This document shows, piece after piece, positions 8,653 through 17,581 of a DNA stretch of 64,000 nucleotides (position 1 is the first letter of the stretch; each line of letters begins with the position of its first letter). The stretch spans positions 1,674,001 to 1,738,000 of the forward strand of contig NC_018002.1 of NCBI RefSeq assembly GCF_000265295.1, in the 5' to 3' direction. The notes beneath the pieces were generated by a model. That model was not told the DNA's origin, ran no database searches, and saw nothing but the letters and a program-made list of their open reading frames with translations. The position numbers and the translations under genes are program-made. The stretch comes from Sulfurospirillum barnesii SES-3. GTDB lineage: Bacteria; Campylobacterota; Campylobacteria; Campylobacterales; Sulfurospirillaceae.

Positions 8653-9822
8653 ATGCAAACCAAATTTGCAAAACGTGTTACCACCGCATCACGCTCGTTT
8701 ACACGAACCATTCTCGATTTAACTGCCCAAAATAAAATTATCTCGTTTGCAGGTGGACTTCCTGATGCTGCCTTATTTCCTAGAGATGCTATAGAATCGC
8801 ATGCAAAAACCCTCTTTGAAACACAAGACAATCGCCTCTTTCAATACAGCAATGCCTCAGGCGTTGAAGCCCTTAAAGTGGAGATCGCTAAGAAATACCT
8901 TCATACCACTTCCGCACAGATTATGCTTACCAACGGCTCTCAACAAGGGCTGGATTTGGTCTGTAAAACCTTTTTGGATGAAAAAGATTGCATCGTCGTT
9001 GAAGACCCAAGTTACCTAGCCGCCCTTGGTCTGTTTCATATGTACAATGTAACCATCAAAGCAGCACCTCTAAGCTCAAAAGGCGTTGATACGGAAGTTT
9101 TGGAAGTTTTATTTAAAGAACATTCACCCAAATTTTTCTATACAATTCCTATTTTTCAAAACCCAACAGGTTATTCCTATACGTTAGAGAATCGTCACGA
9201 AGTGGCACGTTTGGCTCAAAAGTACAACGTCATTTTACTTGAAGACAGCCCGTACGAGGCACTTCGTTACGATGGCATTCAAACCACTGCCTTTGCAGAT
9301 TTGCTCCCAGAACTTACCATTGCACTTGGAACGTTTTCAAAAACACTCGCCCCTGATTTTCGCATCGGTTGGATGAAGGCTCCTCAAGAGATCATCAGTG
9401 CCTTAACGCTGTGCAAAGAGAGCACGGATCTTCAAAACTCAAAGTTTTTCCAACACATCTGCGCCAAAATGATGCAAAGTGGCGAGTTAGAAGAACATAC
9501 CAAAATATTGATCGAATACTACCGCCCTAAACGTGATGCGATGGTAGACGCACTGCATAAATATTTTGGCGATAGCATTGAATTTGTAGTCCCTGAGGGG
9601 GGTATGTTTATTTGGGTGAATTTTAAAAAGTGTGCCGATAGTATGAAGCTGTTTGATGTAGCTATCAACAAAGGCGTTGCATTTGTCCCTGGAAGTGTTT
9701 TCTTTGCCGATAAACGTATCAGCACTTATGGAAGACTCAACTACACCAACTCAAGCTTAGAACAGATTGAAGAGGGTGTAAAAGCGCTTTATACGGCTTA
9801 TCGTGAAATACAAGGCGCTTAA
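8653..9822 (+). CDS. PLP-dependent aminotransferase, fold type I (2-aminoadipate/MocR catalytic-domain type)
   Basis: A 389-residue cytoplasmic aminotransferase of the class I/II family. Visible are ISFAGGLPDAALFP near the N-terminus, LTNGSQQGLDLVCKTF, FQNPTGYSYT with the conserved Asn-Pro, LLEDSPYEALRYD with the Asp that holds the PLP ring nitrogen, and GTFSKTLAPDFRIGWM with the Schiff-base lysine. The order fits the LysN/2-aminoadipate group, but the substrate cannot be read from sequence. The start is set by the promoter at 8620 and an AAAGG site 8 bases before the ATG. The divergent AraC gene is a plausible regulator. Confidence 0.88.
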   Translation: MQTKFAKRVTTASRSFTRTILDLTAQNKIISFAGGLPDAALFPRDAIESHAKTLFETQDNRLFQYSNASGVEALKVEIAKKYLHTTSAQIMLTNGSQQGLDLVCKTFLDEKDCIVVEDPSYLAALGLFHMYNVTIKAAPLSSKGVDTEVLEVLFKEHSPKFFYTIPIFQNPTGYSYTLENRHEVARLAQKYNVILLEDSPYEALRYDGIQTTAFADLLPELTIALGTFSKTLAPDFRIGWMKAPQEIISALTLCKESTDLQNSKFFQHICAKMMQSGELEEHTKILIEYYRPKRDAMVDALHKYFGDSIEFVVPEGGMFIWVNFKKCADSMKLFDVAINKGVAFVPGSVFFADKRISTYGRLNYTNSSLEQIEEGVKALYTAYREIQGA

Positions 9823-9836
9823 GAAGAGCGCTTTTC
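9815..9836. terminator. Weak hairpin at convergent gene ends
   Basis: GCGCT and AGCGC form a short stem across the overlapping stop codons of the aminotransferase and DUF2062 genes, followed by TTTTCTT on the plus strand. It is short, so only a candidate. Confidence 0.35.
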
Positions 9837-10310
9837 TTCACTTTTTTTTCGCTCTTTTCGTACCGAATGAATCCATAGCCAATCCACACAAAAATAGACC
9901 AAAGGGGCTAAGGTAGAAGCATAAAAAAGGGTTCCAACATATAAGGGTAAAAAAATAGAGGAAAAATGGTTCTCAAACCACGCAAGGCTAAGCTCCACAG
10001 GTTCATGCTCAATGCCTAAAATATAGCTCCCTGTGACGTACTCAACATAATACATAAACGGCATGGTTAAAGGGTTACTGAGCCAAACCATAGAGAGCGC
10101 AATGGGGACATTAAATTTTAAAAAAAACATCATCCCCATAACAGCGACCATTTGAAAAGGCATAGGAATAAGCCCAATAAAAATACCAATAAAAAGTGCA
10201 CGTGTCACCATTCTTCGGTTGATTAAAAGATATTCACGAGAAATATTATATTTTTGAATCAAACTATCAAACCGACTTGAAGATGTACGGTGTTTAAACA
10301 GTTTCCTCAT
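9819..10310 (-). CDS. DUF2062-type membrane protein
   Basis: A 163-residue protein with a basic N-terminus, then about three hydrophobic segments: residues 37-70 (ALFIGIFIGLIPMPFQMVAV and MGMMFFLK), 72-95, and a final one around 120-145. The pattern FIGIFIGLIPMPFQM followed by N(P)LTMPFMYY with the Asn-Pro matches the DUF2062 family as I recall it. The family has no established function. The C-terminus is very basic (RKERKKSEEK). Its stop overlaps that of the convergent aminotransferase gene. It lies 18 bases downstream of the DUF89 gene. Confidence 0.72.
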   Translation of the reverse strand: MRKLFKHRTSSSRFDSLIQKYNISREYLLINRRMVTRALFIGIFIGLIPMPFQMVAVMGMMFFLKFNVPIALSMVWLSNPLTMPFMYYVEYVTGSYILGIEHEPVELSLAWFENHFSSIFLPLYVGTLFYASTLAPLVYFCVDWLWIHSVRKERKKSEEKRSS

Positions 10311-10328
10311 TGGCCCTATCCTTTGCTC

Positions 10329-11192
10329 TCAAGCATGTGATGCTTTACACACAATATCACCCAATGTAGCGCCCACTGCATTAGCTACAACAGAACATTT
10401 CACTTTAAATAAAAAAAACAAAGGAAAGCCTTTTGTCTCTCCCAAACATTCATAGTTTCCCATGCCTTTAGCAATAATACACCCAGCATTATCAAAAATA
10501 GCCCTTGCTTCATCGTGCATAAGCTCCAAAACAAGCCCAGGAGTTGGAACACCACTGTCTACGAGTATTGCAACATCATCCATACCAGAATCTTTAGCAT
10601 CTTGATACGTGAGATCATTAATAATAGGCCGACCTCTTACAAAATAGTAGACCACTATATCAGGATAAAGCTTCTTAATCGTCTCAATATAAAGCTTATC
10701 AAAAATTTCTTCTCCTGCGTTATCGGCTAAATAAACTAATGTTTGTGCAGAAGCGAGCCTTTGCTTCAATGTCGCTACATCATCAATGGCAAAAGGGGTG
10801 TGATAAATCTTTTCTAACTCTTCTTCTAAATCATACAGCATGACAGCAGCTAAATCAATGACATTGCCAGCTACAGCAGTTTTTGTAGCAATAAGAAAAG
10901 TATCCTCTGCTTTTTCAAGGTGAGAAAGACAAAGTGGAATAAACGCTTTTGCTTTTTGAGAAGAGTCTTTTTTAAACACTTGATACAAATCCTCTACACC
11001 CAAAACGTCTGCCATCGCTTCGTAAAGAGGAGCAGCATTGTATGGGGGCGTTTGGTGCATATCAAAGTGTTCAATCATCTCTTTTGCTAGCAGATCAATC
11101 GCATGTGCTTTTTCAATGTTTACATGTAAAAGTTCACACACTCGCTTACTTTGATCATAAATACATGACAAACAGCGCTCTTCAATTTTCAT
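10329..11192 (-). CDS. DUF89 (ARMT1-like) protein, possible metal-dependent damage-control phosphatase
   Basis: A 287-residue cytoplasmic protein. It opens with CLSCIYDQSKRV, the paired cysteines of the bacterial/archaeal DUF89 subgroup, and carries YLADNAGEEIFDKL and, near the end, ARAIFDNAGCIIAKGMGNYECL. The DNAGE and KGMGNYE motifs hold the metal- and phosphate-binding residues of the DUF89 fold. DUF89 proteins are proposed to remove damaged phosphometabolites; the substrate here is unknown. The cluster with a DUF2062 protein gives no clear hint. TTTACATGTAAA lies at 11119-11130. Confidence 0.82.
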   Translation of the reverse strand: MKIEERCLSCIYDQSKRVCELLHVNIEKAHAIDLLAKEMIEHFDMHQTPPYNAAPLYEAMADVLGVEDLYQVFKKDSSQKAKAFIPLCLSHLEKAEDTFLIATKTAVAGNVIDLAAVMLYDLEEELEKIYHTPFAIDDVATLKQRLASAQTLVYLADNAGEEIFDKLYIETIKKLYPDIVVYYFVRGRPIINDLTYQDAKDSGMDDVAILVDSGVPTPGLVLELMHDEARAIFDNAGCIIAKGMGNYECLGETKGFPLFFLFKVKCSVVANAVGATLGDIVCKASHA

Positions 11193-11237
11193 AAAAAACT
11201 TCTAAAAATAGGATAAGGAAAGGGGAATGAAGAAGAA

Positions 11238-11264
11238 AGGAGTAACATGTTTTTCGTTACTCCT
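11238..11264 (-). terminator. Rho-independent terminator of the ffh-rplS cluster
   Basis: AGGAGTAAC at 11238-11246 pairs perfectly with GTTACTCCT at 11256-11264. On the minus strand the stem is followed by the T-rich tract TTCTTCTTC, just past the rplS stop. Confidence 0.75.
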
Positions 11265-11274
11265 CAAAAAAGTA

Positions 11275-11631
11275 TTATTTTCTAAGTTCTCTAATTTTTG
11301 CAGCTTTACCACGTCTGTCTCTAAGATAGAAGAGTTTTGCACGTCTTACAACACCACGTCTAAGAACAACAATCTCATCAATGCTATCAGAATAAATTGG
11401 GAAGATTCTCTCTACACCAACACTGTTCGCACCAATTTTTCTGACCATAAATGTCTCGCCAGTACCAGTTCCTCGTCTAGCAATACAAACACCCTCAAAA
11501 TTTTGAACACGTTGTTTATCGCCTTCAACAATTTTTACAGCCACTCTAAGCGTATCACCTGCTCTAAAAGCTGGAACATTTTTTTGTGCAATTTGTCCTG
11601 CTTCAAAAGCGTCAATATATTTATTTCTCAT
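11275..11631 (-). CDS. rplS: 50S ribosomal protein bL19
   Basis: A 118-residue protein at the 30S-50S interface. It shows the family pattern [33 protein letters not shown] and ENFMVRKI-like [25 protein letters not shown]. Length is normal for bL19. It is the last gene of the rpsP-khpA-rimM-trmD-rplS order found in many bacteria, and is followed by a strong terminator. The start is the only sensible ATG. Confidence 0.97.
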   Translation of the reverse strand: MRNKYIDAFEAGQIAQKNVPAFRAGDTLRVAVKIVEGDKQRVQNFEGVCIARRGTGTGETFMVRKIGANSVGVERIFPIYSDSIDEIVVLRRGVVRRAKLFYLRDRRGKAAKIRELRK

Positions 11632-11658
11632 CTATTATCCTTTGATCATATCTAAATT

Positions 11659-12351
11659 CTAATGCTTCACGCAAAAGCGTGAAAACAGATCGGGTCTGAA
11701 ATATTTTGTTTTTGATTCAGACATTTGATTTTTTAAGCCTGTAATTTTAGCGTGATTTCCCTTTAAAAACTCTGAGGGCACAGATTTATTTTCATAAATC
11801 GGCGGTTTTGAAAAACACGGTGCCTCTAAAAGAGGACTTTCAAAACTCTCTACTGCTAAAGAGTCTTCATTTCCCAAAACACCTTTAATGTTACGACTAA
11901 TCGCATCACTCATCACCAGACTCGGAAGCTCCCCTCCCGTTAAAACATAATCACCAATGCAAAAAAGCTCATCGGCAAACGTCTCAATAACACGTTCATC
12001 AATTCCTTCATACCGCCCACTCACAAAGACTAAATGCTCTTTATGTGAAAGCCTTTTAGCATCATTTTGTGTAAAAAGCTTTCCTGCTGGCGTTGGGAAA
12101 ATAATGTATGCCTGCGGAGATTCTTTTTTAATATGCCTAAGGGCATCAAATAAAGGTTGTGCAAAAAGAACAAGTCCTGCACCACCGCTGGCTTGATAGT
12201 CATCTACCTTACCATGTTTATTTTTCGTATACATCCTAGGATTTACAAAAGAAACCTCTAAAAGCCCTTTTGCAATGGCACGTTTTAAAATAGAGTCTTC
12301 AAAATAAGAAGCAATAAGCCCCTCAAAAAGGGTAACATACGAAAACCGCAT
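11659..12351 (-). CDS. trmD: tRNA (guanine(37)-N1)-methyltransferase
   Basis: TrmD methylates G37 next to the anticodon, using S-adenosylmethionine bound in a trefoil knot. The 230-residue protein has [14 protein letters not shown] and [22 protein letters not shown], the signature knot region. Its ATG shares a base with the rimM stop, so the pair is translationally coupled. Length matches the family. Confidence 0.96.
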   Translation of the reverse strand: MRFSYVTLFEGLIASYFEDSILKRAIAKGLLEVSFVNPRMYTKNKHGKVDDYQASGGAGLVLFAQPLFDALRHIKKESPQAYIIFPTPAGKLFTQNDAKRLSHKEHLVFVSGRYEGIDERVIETFADELFCIGDYVLTGGELPSLVMSDAISRNIKGVLGNEDSLAVESFESPLLEAPCFSKPPIYENKSVPSEFLKGNHAKITGLKNQMSESKTKYFRPDLFSRFCVKH

Positions 12352-12890
12352 TAAGAGTTCTCCAAAATACCCAAACCATCTTTCACATACACACGTTTAT
12401 TTTCTTTATCAAACGAAATAACATACCGCTCAATATAGGGTACATAAAAGAGTTTTGCCAAACCTTTTTCCAGTAAAGCAGCTTCCGTTTTTACCACAAG
12501 ATAATCCGTAACCCCAATGCGTTCAATTTCATCTACAACACCCAAACATACCAAATCCTCATCTATCACAGATGCGCCGATTAAATCAAACCAGAAAAAT
12601 TCGCCTTCTTTGAGAGCGCACTCTTTCATGGAATTCTCTTGCGATGTGTACAAAATGGAATTGACAAGTTTTGCGGCCACTTCTCTTTCTTGAAAGCCTA
12701 CAAAAGAGATAAGCCCACGGGCATGATTGTATGAAAAAACCTCAAGAACTTCACCTTTTTGAGTGGTGAATGTCTTACCTTTTTTAAATTGTTCAGGAAA
12801 ATCACATTCCAAGTAGAGCTTGAGCTCACCTTTTAAACCCACAAGTCGCCCAATTTTGGCGACTTCTATCAGGGAAGATTGATTATTCAT
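12351..12890 (-). CDS. rimM: 16S rRNA processing protein RimM
   Basis: RimM assists maturation of the 30S head near S19. The 179-residue protein has the N-terminal [16 protein letters not shown] beta-barrel start and the C-terminal PRC-barrel with [21 protein letters not shown] and [11 protein letters not shown]. It overlaps khpA by 8 bases upstream and trmD by one base downstream, within the usual operon order. Confidence 0.94.
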   Translation of the reverse strand: MNNQSSLIEVAKIGRLVGLKGELKLYLECDFPEQFKKGKTFTTQKGEVLEVFSYNHARGLISFVGFQEREVAAKLVNSILYTSQENSMKECALKEGEFFWFDLIGASVIDEDLVCLGVVDEIERIGVTDYLVVKTEAALLEKGLAKLFYVPYIERYVISFDKENKRVYVKDGLGILENS

Positions 12891-13128
12891 CGTTGGCTTT
12901 AACGGTCACTCGATACGAGATGCCATCTTTTGCCTTACATCCAGAAATAAGCGTTTTAAGCGAATTAATCATTTTGCCGTCTTTTCCAATTAATTTACCC
13001 GTATCAATTTTATCGGCGTAAATAACCACTTCACAAAATGTTCCATCAACATCGCTTCTCTCGACTCTTACACCTGCTGGATTGTCCACCAAAAGTTTGG
13101 CAAACTCTTCGAGAAATTTTTCAATCAT
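12883..13128 (-). CDS. khpA: KH-domain RNA-binding protein KhpA
   Basis: An 81-residue protein that is almost entirely one KH domain. The GxxG loop is visible in LIGKDGKMINSLKTLI (GKDG). KhpA works with KhpB in RNA binding in Gram-positive bacteria; the role in Campylobacterota is less known. It sits between rpsP and rimM, the standard position, two bases from the rpsP stop region. Confidence 0.88.
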   Translation of the reverse strand: MIEKFLEEFAKLLVDNPAGVRVERSDVDGTFCEVVIYADKIDTGKLIGKDGKMINSLKTLISGCKAKDGISYRVTVKANDE

Positions 13129-13130
13129 GA

Positions 13131-13361
13131 TTATTTACCAGTGATTTTTGCAACCCTGTCACTTAGCTTTGCGCCAACACTTTTCCAATACGCAAGTCTT
13201 TCCGCATCAAATTTGATGGTTTGAGGATTGCTTAGGGGATTGTAATAACCAATTGTCTCAATTGATCCACCATCACGTTTTTTTCTGCTGTCTGTTACGA
13301 CAATTCTGTAAAACGGTGCTTTATTTCTACCCATACGTGTTAATCTTACAACTGTTGCCAT
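13131..13361 (-). CDS. rpsP: 30S ribosomal protein bS16
   Basis: A 76-residue protein of the 30S body. It begins [22 protein letters not shown] and continues with GYYNPLSNP, typical of bS16. An AGGAG site lies about 8 bases before the ATG. Upstream is the 34-bp palindrome that separates it from ffh. Confidence 0.96.
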   Translation of the reverse strand: MATVVRLTRMGRNKAPFYRIVVTDSRKKRDGGSIETIGYYNPLSNPQTIKFDAERLAYWKSVGAKLSDRVAKITGK

Positions 13362-13401
13362 TCTTATGGTCTCCTAATGTTTATGTTTCGTTTTTTACAA
13401 C

Positions 13402-13435
13402 TTATATTTACATGTAAGCTTACATGTAAATATAA
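13402..13435. repeat. Perfect 34-bp palindrome built from two TTACATGTAA copies
   Basis: The two arms TTATATTTACATGTAAG and CTTACATGTAAATATAA are exact reverse complements with no spacer. Each arm contains one TTACATGTAA copy (13408-13417 and 13420-13429). It occupies the 85-base ffh-rpsP gap, so as RNA it would form a long AT-rich hairpin between the two genes. It lacks a GC-rich stem or a U-tract, so it is not a typical terminator. Confidence 0.9.
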
Positions 13436-13446
13436 ATCGTCACACA

Positions 13447-14787
13447 TTAACGAAGGTGTGCGTGTTTATTTTGAGAAAGCATGTTTTGCAAATCTTGCAT
13501 TCCCTTTTTGCCTGAGAATTTTTTTGCCATTTTTGCGGCATTTCCAAATTGTTTTAAAAAGCGATTGACTTCCACTTGTGAAAGTCCTGAACCCTCAGCA
13601 ATTCTTCTTTTTCGACTGTTATTTAAAAGCTCTGGATCTTCTCTCTCTTTTTTAGTCATGGAACCTATCATCGCACGGATTCGCTTCATTTCAACCGAAT
13701 TTTCCATATCAACGTCTTGAAGCTTTCCCGCCATTTGAGACAATCCTGGGATCATCCCAATGAGTGATTTCATACTTCCAAGCTTTTTCATCTGCTCCAT
13801 TTGTTCTAAAAAGTCATTAAAGTTAAACTGACCCTTTTTAATCTTTTGGGTCATCGCTTTGGCTTGTTTTTCACTAATGATACCACTGGTCTTTTCAGCC
13901 AAAGTCTCAAGGTCACCCTCACCCATCAAACGATTGACAATACGCTCAGGGATAAAATGCTCTAAATCCGCAACTTTTTCACCCACACCGATAAATCGAA
14001 GTGGAACACTTGTTTGCTCTGCAATACCAAGAGCAACACCACCCTTACCATCGCCATCAAATTTGCTTAAAATAACACCACTTAAGGTGATTTTTTCATG
14101 AAAGGTTACCGCACTCTTAACCGCATCTTGACCCGTCATAGCGTCTGCTACATAAAAAATCTCATCAGGTGTGACTTCTTTTTTTATAGACGCTAGCTGC
14201 TCCATCAATTCTGTATCAATAGCTAAACGACCAGCCGTATCAATTAATACAACATCATAAAGCCCTTCTTTGGCTTTTTTCATTGCATTTTTAGCAATAC
14301 CTAGAGGATGGGTACTATTATCTTCAAAATACAAATCAATTTCGTTTGCTTGACACAGCTGTTTTAATTGTTCTACCGCTGCCAAACGCTGAAGATCACA
14401 GGCAACAACAAGCACTTTTTTTTGTTTTAGTGTTAAATAATTAGCTAACTTAACCGTTGTGGTTGTTTTACCACTTCCTTGTAAACCTACCATCAACACC
14501 GTTGTAGGTGGTTTTGAAGCAAAAACAAAGCCTTGCTTACCAGGAACCGTTAAAATTTCTGTTAATTGTGTCTTTAAAGAGCGTAAAAAATTGGCTTGTC
14601 CAATGCCTTTTGCTTTGGTTTCTATTTCTACTTGACGCAATAAATCTCGTACAATTTTATGGTGAACATCTGCTTTAAGAAGGGCTTTTTTTAGGTTTTC
14701 TAAGGCACTTTTTAAAGATTTTTCATCATCACTGAAACGAATTTTATTAATAGCAGATCGAAATGAATCGGTTAAAACCTCAAACAC
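13447..14787 (-). CDS. ffh: Signal recognition particle GTPase Ffh
   Basis: Ffh binds 4.5S RNA and signal peptides and targets membrane proteins to FtsY. The 446-residue protein has the N domain, a P-loop GLQGSGKT at residues 101-108, DTAGRL, SKFDGDGKGGVAL and GVGEKVADLEHF in the G domain, and a methionine-rich M domain (EQMEQMKKLGSMKSLIGMIPG) with the RNA-binding RIAEGSG. Length is normal. It heads the cluster that continues with rpsP. Confidence 0.97.
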   Translation of the reverse strand: MFEVLTDSFRSAINKIRFSDDEKSLKSALENLKKALLKADVHHKIVRDLLRQVEIETKAKGIGQANFLRSLKTQLTEILTVPGKQGFVFASKPPTTVLMVGLQGSGKTTTTVKLANYLTLKQKKVLVVACDLQRLAAVEQLKQLCQANEIDLYFEDNSTHPLGIAKNAMKKAKEGLYDVVLIDTAGRLAIDTELMEQLASIKKEVTPDEIFYVADAMTGQDAVKSAVTFHEKITLSGVILSKFDGDGKGGVALGIAEQTSVPLRFIGVGEKVADLEHFIPERIVNRLMGEGDLETLAEKTSGIISEKQAKAMTQKIKKGQFNFNDFLEQMEQMKKLGSMKSLIGMIPGLSQMAGKLQDVDMENSVEMKRIRAMIGSMTKKEREDPELLNNSRKRRIAEGSGLSQVEVNRFLKQFGNAAKMAKKFSGKKGMQDLQNMLSQNKHAHLR

Positions 14788-14957
14788 AAGTTATCCTTCT
14801 TAAAATTTCTTCATGATTCTTTTTTAAAGCGACGCATTATATAAAAGCAATGCTTTAAACTAAATAAAACCTTAAAAACACTTCAACTTTTTGAAGCCAT
14901 TATATGCGATACAACATCGATAATATAGGCTCTAAACAAGATTTCTATCCGTGAATT
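14788..14957. promoter_or_regulatory. ffh upstream region with two candidate -10 elements
   Basis: On the minus strand TATAAT occurs at 14841-14836 (TTTTATATAATGC) and at 14904-14899 (CGCATATAATGG). The first lies about 50 bases before the ffh ATG and is the better candidate. A small hairpin, CTTCAA/TTGAAG, sits at 14881-14896, just past the stop of the RluA-type gene. I see no gene in the gap. Confidence 0.5.
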
Positions 14958-15686
14958 CTATTCACTAAATTTAATAAAATCTTCAGGTTCTTTACTCTGA
15001 AAAATATAACCTAACAGCATAATTTTGGAAGCATGAAGCATTAAACGCTTAAACGGTCTACCGCCATATTCTGTATCTCCTAAGATAGAAGCGCCAATGC
15101 TTTTAAGGTGTACTCTAATTTGGTGTGTTCGCCCTGTTTCAATTTTTACTTTTACTTTAGAACGTTTGCCCTCAATCATCAAAGGCTCTATATGACTAAT
15201 AGCTTCTTTCCCATCAGAACTAATTTTACTGTAAGCAGAATTACCTTTTTTAATCGTTAAAATAGGTGCATTAACCTCAACAGCTTCAACCACTTTTCCC
15301 TCAACAATCGCTATGTACTCTTTTTGAACCTCACGCTTTTTAAATGCATTGACTGCTTTTTCACGAAAGGCATCATCTTTAGTTAAAAGCAATACACCAC
15401 TGGTTTCTCTATCCAATCGGTGTAAAAGTGGCAATTTTTTAATCTCTGCTACTTCTTCTGATGTCATAAAAGCAGGTTTATCCACCGCCATAATATACTC
15501 ATCTTCAAATAAAACCTTAATAGGTGCAATTTTTTCTACTTTAAACTTTGTACTTGGCAGAAGCTCTCCACGGGCTACGCTTACTTTTTTCCCAGCAGCA
15601 TAGACAACACCTCTATCAATCAACTCTTTAGCAGCACGGTTTGAAATTCCCTCTTGCAATGCCAATAATTTATACGCTTTTTCCAT
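14958..15686 (-). CDS. RluA-family pseudouridine synthase with N-terminal S4-like domain
   Basis: Isomerises uridine to pseudouridine in rRNA or tRNA. The N-terminal 60 residues resemble an S4 RNA-binding domain (ISNRAAKELIDRGVVYAAGKKV). The catalytic Asp is in LLHRLDRETSGVLLL, and the family motifs KEYIAIV and TGRTHQIRVHLKSIG follow. The exact target cannot be read. I prefer the second ATG (15686) because AGGA lies 7 bases ahead of it but abuts the first ATG at 15692. It overlaps the end of waaA. The neighbour order matches HP0956-HP0957 of H. pylori as I recall it. Confidence 0.88.
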   Translation of the reverse strand: MEKAYKLLALQEGISNRAAKELIDRGVVYAAGKKVSVARGELLPSTKFKVEKIAPIKVLFEDEYIMAVDKPAFMTSEEVAEIKKLPLLHRLDRETSGVLLLTKDDAFREKAVNAFKKREVQKEYIAIVEGKVVEAVEVNAPILTIKKGNSAYSKISSDGKEAISHIEPLMIEGKRSKVKVKIETGRTHQIRVHLKSIGASILGDTEYGGRPFKRLMLHASKIMLLGYIFQSKEPEDFIKFSE

Positions 15687-16845
15687 TTTCATTTCCTAAT
15701 AATTTATCCACAAGTGGCGCTATGTCACCACGATGAGTAATCGCACTGTTGGGAGACTCCTCAATACGATCAAAAACATTTCCTAAATCTTCCACTTTAC
15801 ATGTAATGGCATTTTCTACAGATTCAAACAATACTTTTTGATTAAAAATAAACTCTCCACTGATGAGTTTAACACCAAAATAAGCAGGTTCTAGTGGGTT
15901 ATGACCACCAATGCCATCTCTAAAAGAGCCTCCTAAAATCACCACATCCGCAATGGCATAAAGATTAACTAACTCTCCCATTTTATCACACAAGAGAATG
16001 TCTTTTTCCATAGAAGTATCTAATGATAATCTTGTATAACGTTTACCCTCTTTAAAAGCAAAAGTATTCAACAGCGTATCAACACGTTCAAAACGTTCAG
16101 GATGCCTTGGGACAACAATAAGCTGGTCATCAGGCTGTAGTTTAATGTGCAACAAAATCAGCTCTTCTTCACCCTCATGCGTGCTTGCCAAAATAACGAT
16201 ACGCCTTGTATTCATTTTAGAATAGTGCTTGGTTGGTCGATAATCTTGAAATGTTTTAATATTGCCTGAAACATAAACCTCTTTAGCGCCTAATGAGGTT
16301 AAACGTTTGCCATCCACATCGCTTTGCGCAAGCACCACATCTATATAAGAAAATATCCAACGATACACCCACGCAAAACGCTGATACGATGCGTAAGAGT
16401 GATCAGAAATACGCGCATTGAGTAAAACTGTTTTCATTCCCTTCGCCTTAGCGACACAAAAGAGCATTGGCCACAACTCTGCTTCCATAACAATAAGCGT
16501 TTTTTGCTTTTTTATCCAAAAAGAAAGAAAAATCTCAAAAGGTAAATAACGTACTTGTGCATGCGTGTACTTTTGTGCCTCTTCAAAACCTGTTTGTGTA
16601 ATCACACTAATGCGAACATCTGAGGGATTAGCAACTTTTTGGATAAAAGGGCTTAACGAACGGACTTCTCCAAAAGAACATGCATGAAACCAAATGCCTT
16701 CTTTTTCGCAAAACGGTACATTATCTTTCAGAAAAAAACGAGCGGGAATAGATTTTTGATACTTTGTTTTAAAGCGAAGGTAGAGTAAAAGAGGCAACGC
16801 CAAAAGATACAACAGCGTTGCCACACTATAATAAAAAAAATGCAA
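15670..16845 (-). CDS. waaA: 3-deoxy-D-manno-octulosonic acid (Kdo) transferase
   Basis: WaaA adds Kdo to lipid A precursor at the inner membrane, an essential lipopolysaccharide step. The 391-residue protein has an N-terminal membrane anchor (FYYSVATLLYLLALPLLLYL), IWFHACSFGEVRS, VMEAELWPMLF, LLNARISDHS and, in the C-terminal GT-B domain, ILGGSFRDGIGGHNPLEPAYFG, all typical of KdtA. It lies two bases after the HP0958-like gene and overlaps the pseudouridine synthase gene. TTACATGTAA at 15797 encodes TCK. Confidence 0.94.
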   Translation of the reverse strand: MHFFYYSVATLLYLLALPLLLYLRFKTKYQKSIPARFFLKDNVPFCEKEGIWFHACSFGEVRSLSPFIQKVANPSDVRISVITQTGFEEAQKYTHAQVRYLPFEIFLSFWIKKQKTLIVMEAELWPMLFCVAKAKGMKTVLLNARISDHSYASYQRFAWVYRWIFSYIDVVLAQSDVDGKRLTSLGAKEVYVSGNIKTFQDYRPTKHYSKMNTRRIVILASTHEGEEELILLHIKLQPDDQLIVVPRHPERFERVDTLLNTFAFKEGKRYTRLSLDTSMEKDILLCDKMGELVNLYAIADVVILGGSFRDGIGGHNPLEPAYFGVKLISGEFIFNQKVLFESVENAITCKVEDLGNVFDRIEESPNSAITHRGDIAPLVDKLLGNENGKSV

Positions 16846-16847
16846 GC

Positions 16848-17567
16848 TTACGCCTTAGCTTCCTCAATCTCTTTGTATAGAATACGTCCACAATGCGGGC
16901 ACGTTACAATATCATCTTGCTTCATAACACCTGCATAGGTTTTGTCATTAATACGCATAAAACAACCATAACACGCCTGTTTTTTCACAGGAACGACGGT
17001 TGAATTTCCTGCCCATTTTCTAATTTTCTCATAAAAAGTTAAGATTTTTTGACTCATATCTGAAAGTAATTCTTCTTTAGCCTGATAGACACCCTTACGC
17101 TCTTCTTCAATGGCTTGAATTTGTGAATCAATGGATGTTTTAATAGATTCAGATTCGCTACTGGCTTCTGCAATTTTTTCTTCAAGTGTTGTGATGTTAG
17201 TCTGTTTTAATCCAATAATTTTGTCTAAACGGTTAATCTCATCGTTGGCAAAATCACATTGCTCTTTCGAAATTTCCTCTTCAAGTTGAAGCGCTTTAAT
17301 CTCTTTGGCAGTCTTAACTAACGCACTTTTTTTACTAATATCTTTAAGTTTCGCAGATAATTCAGCAAGATGTGCCTCATTTTTGCCTTTTTTAAGCTTT
17401 GCATCAGCAATATCTGCAGCAAAGGTCTCAACTTGAAGCTTTAACTCTCTTTCTTTATCCAAAGAAAGTTTTAACATTTTCTCAACTTTGGCAATGCGGG
17501 GTGCAAAATCATCAATCTCTTTATCTAACTTGGAAAGCGCAATTAACTGTTCTAAATACTTATTCAT
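16848..17567 (-). CDS. Coiled-coil zinc-ribbon protein, HP0958-like
   Basis: A 239-residue protein with a long charged coiled coil (about residues 15-180) and a C-terminal C4 zinc ribbon: CYGCFMRI and, 20 residues on, CPHCGRIL. This architecture matches H. pylori HP0958, whose structure is a coiled-coil hairpin plus zinc ribbon and which is reported to stabilise sigma-54 (RpoN) and bind flaA mRNA in flagellar control. The flanking genes (waaA, nif3, glyQ) are the same as around HP0958 as I recall. Function here is by that analogy. The window also has a candidate sigma-54 promoter ahead of flgB. Confidence 0.82.
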   Translation of the reverse strand: MNKYLEQLIALSKLDKEIDDFAPRIAKVEKMLKLSLDKERELKLQVETFAADIADAKLKKGKNEAHLAELSAKLKDISKKSALVKTAKEIKALQLEEEISKEQCDFANDEINRLDKIIGLKQTNITTLEEKIAEASSESESIKTSIDSQIQAIEEERKGVYQAKEELLSDMSQKILTFYEKIRKWAGNSTVVPVKKQACYGCFMRINDKTYAGVMKQDDIVTCPHCGRILYKEIEEAKA

Positions 17568-17581
17568 ATCTTTTTTGTCCT

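Noticed and set aside
11227-11655. 142-codon plus-strand frame over rplS
   Set aside because: It is antisense to a certain ribosomal protein gene, rich in Ser, Asn and Thr with low-complexity composition, and has no family resemblance.
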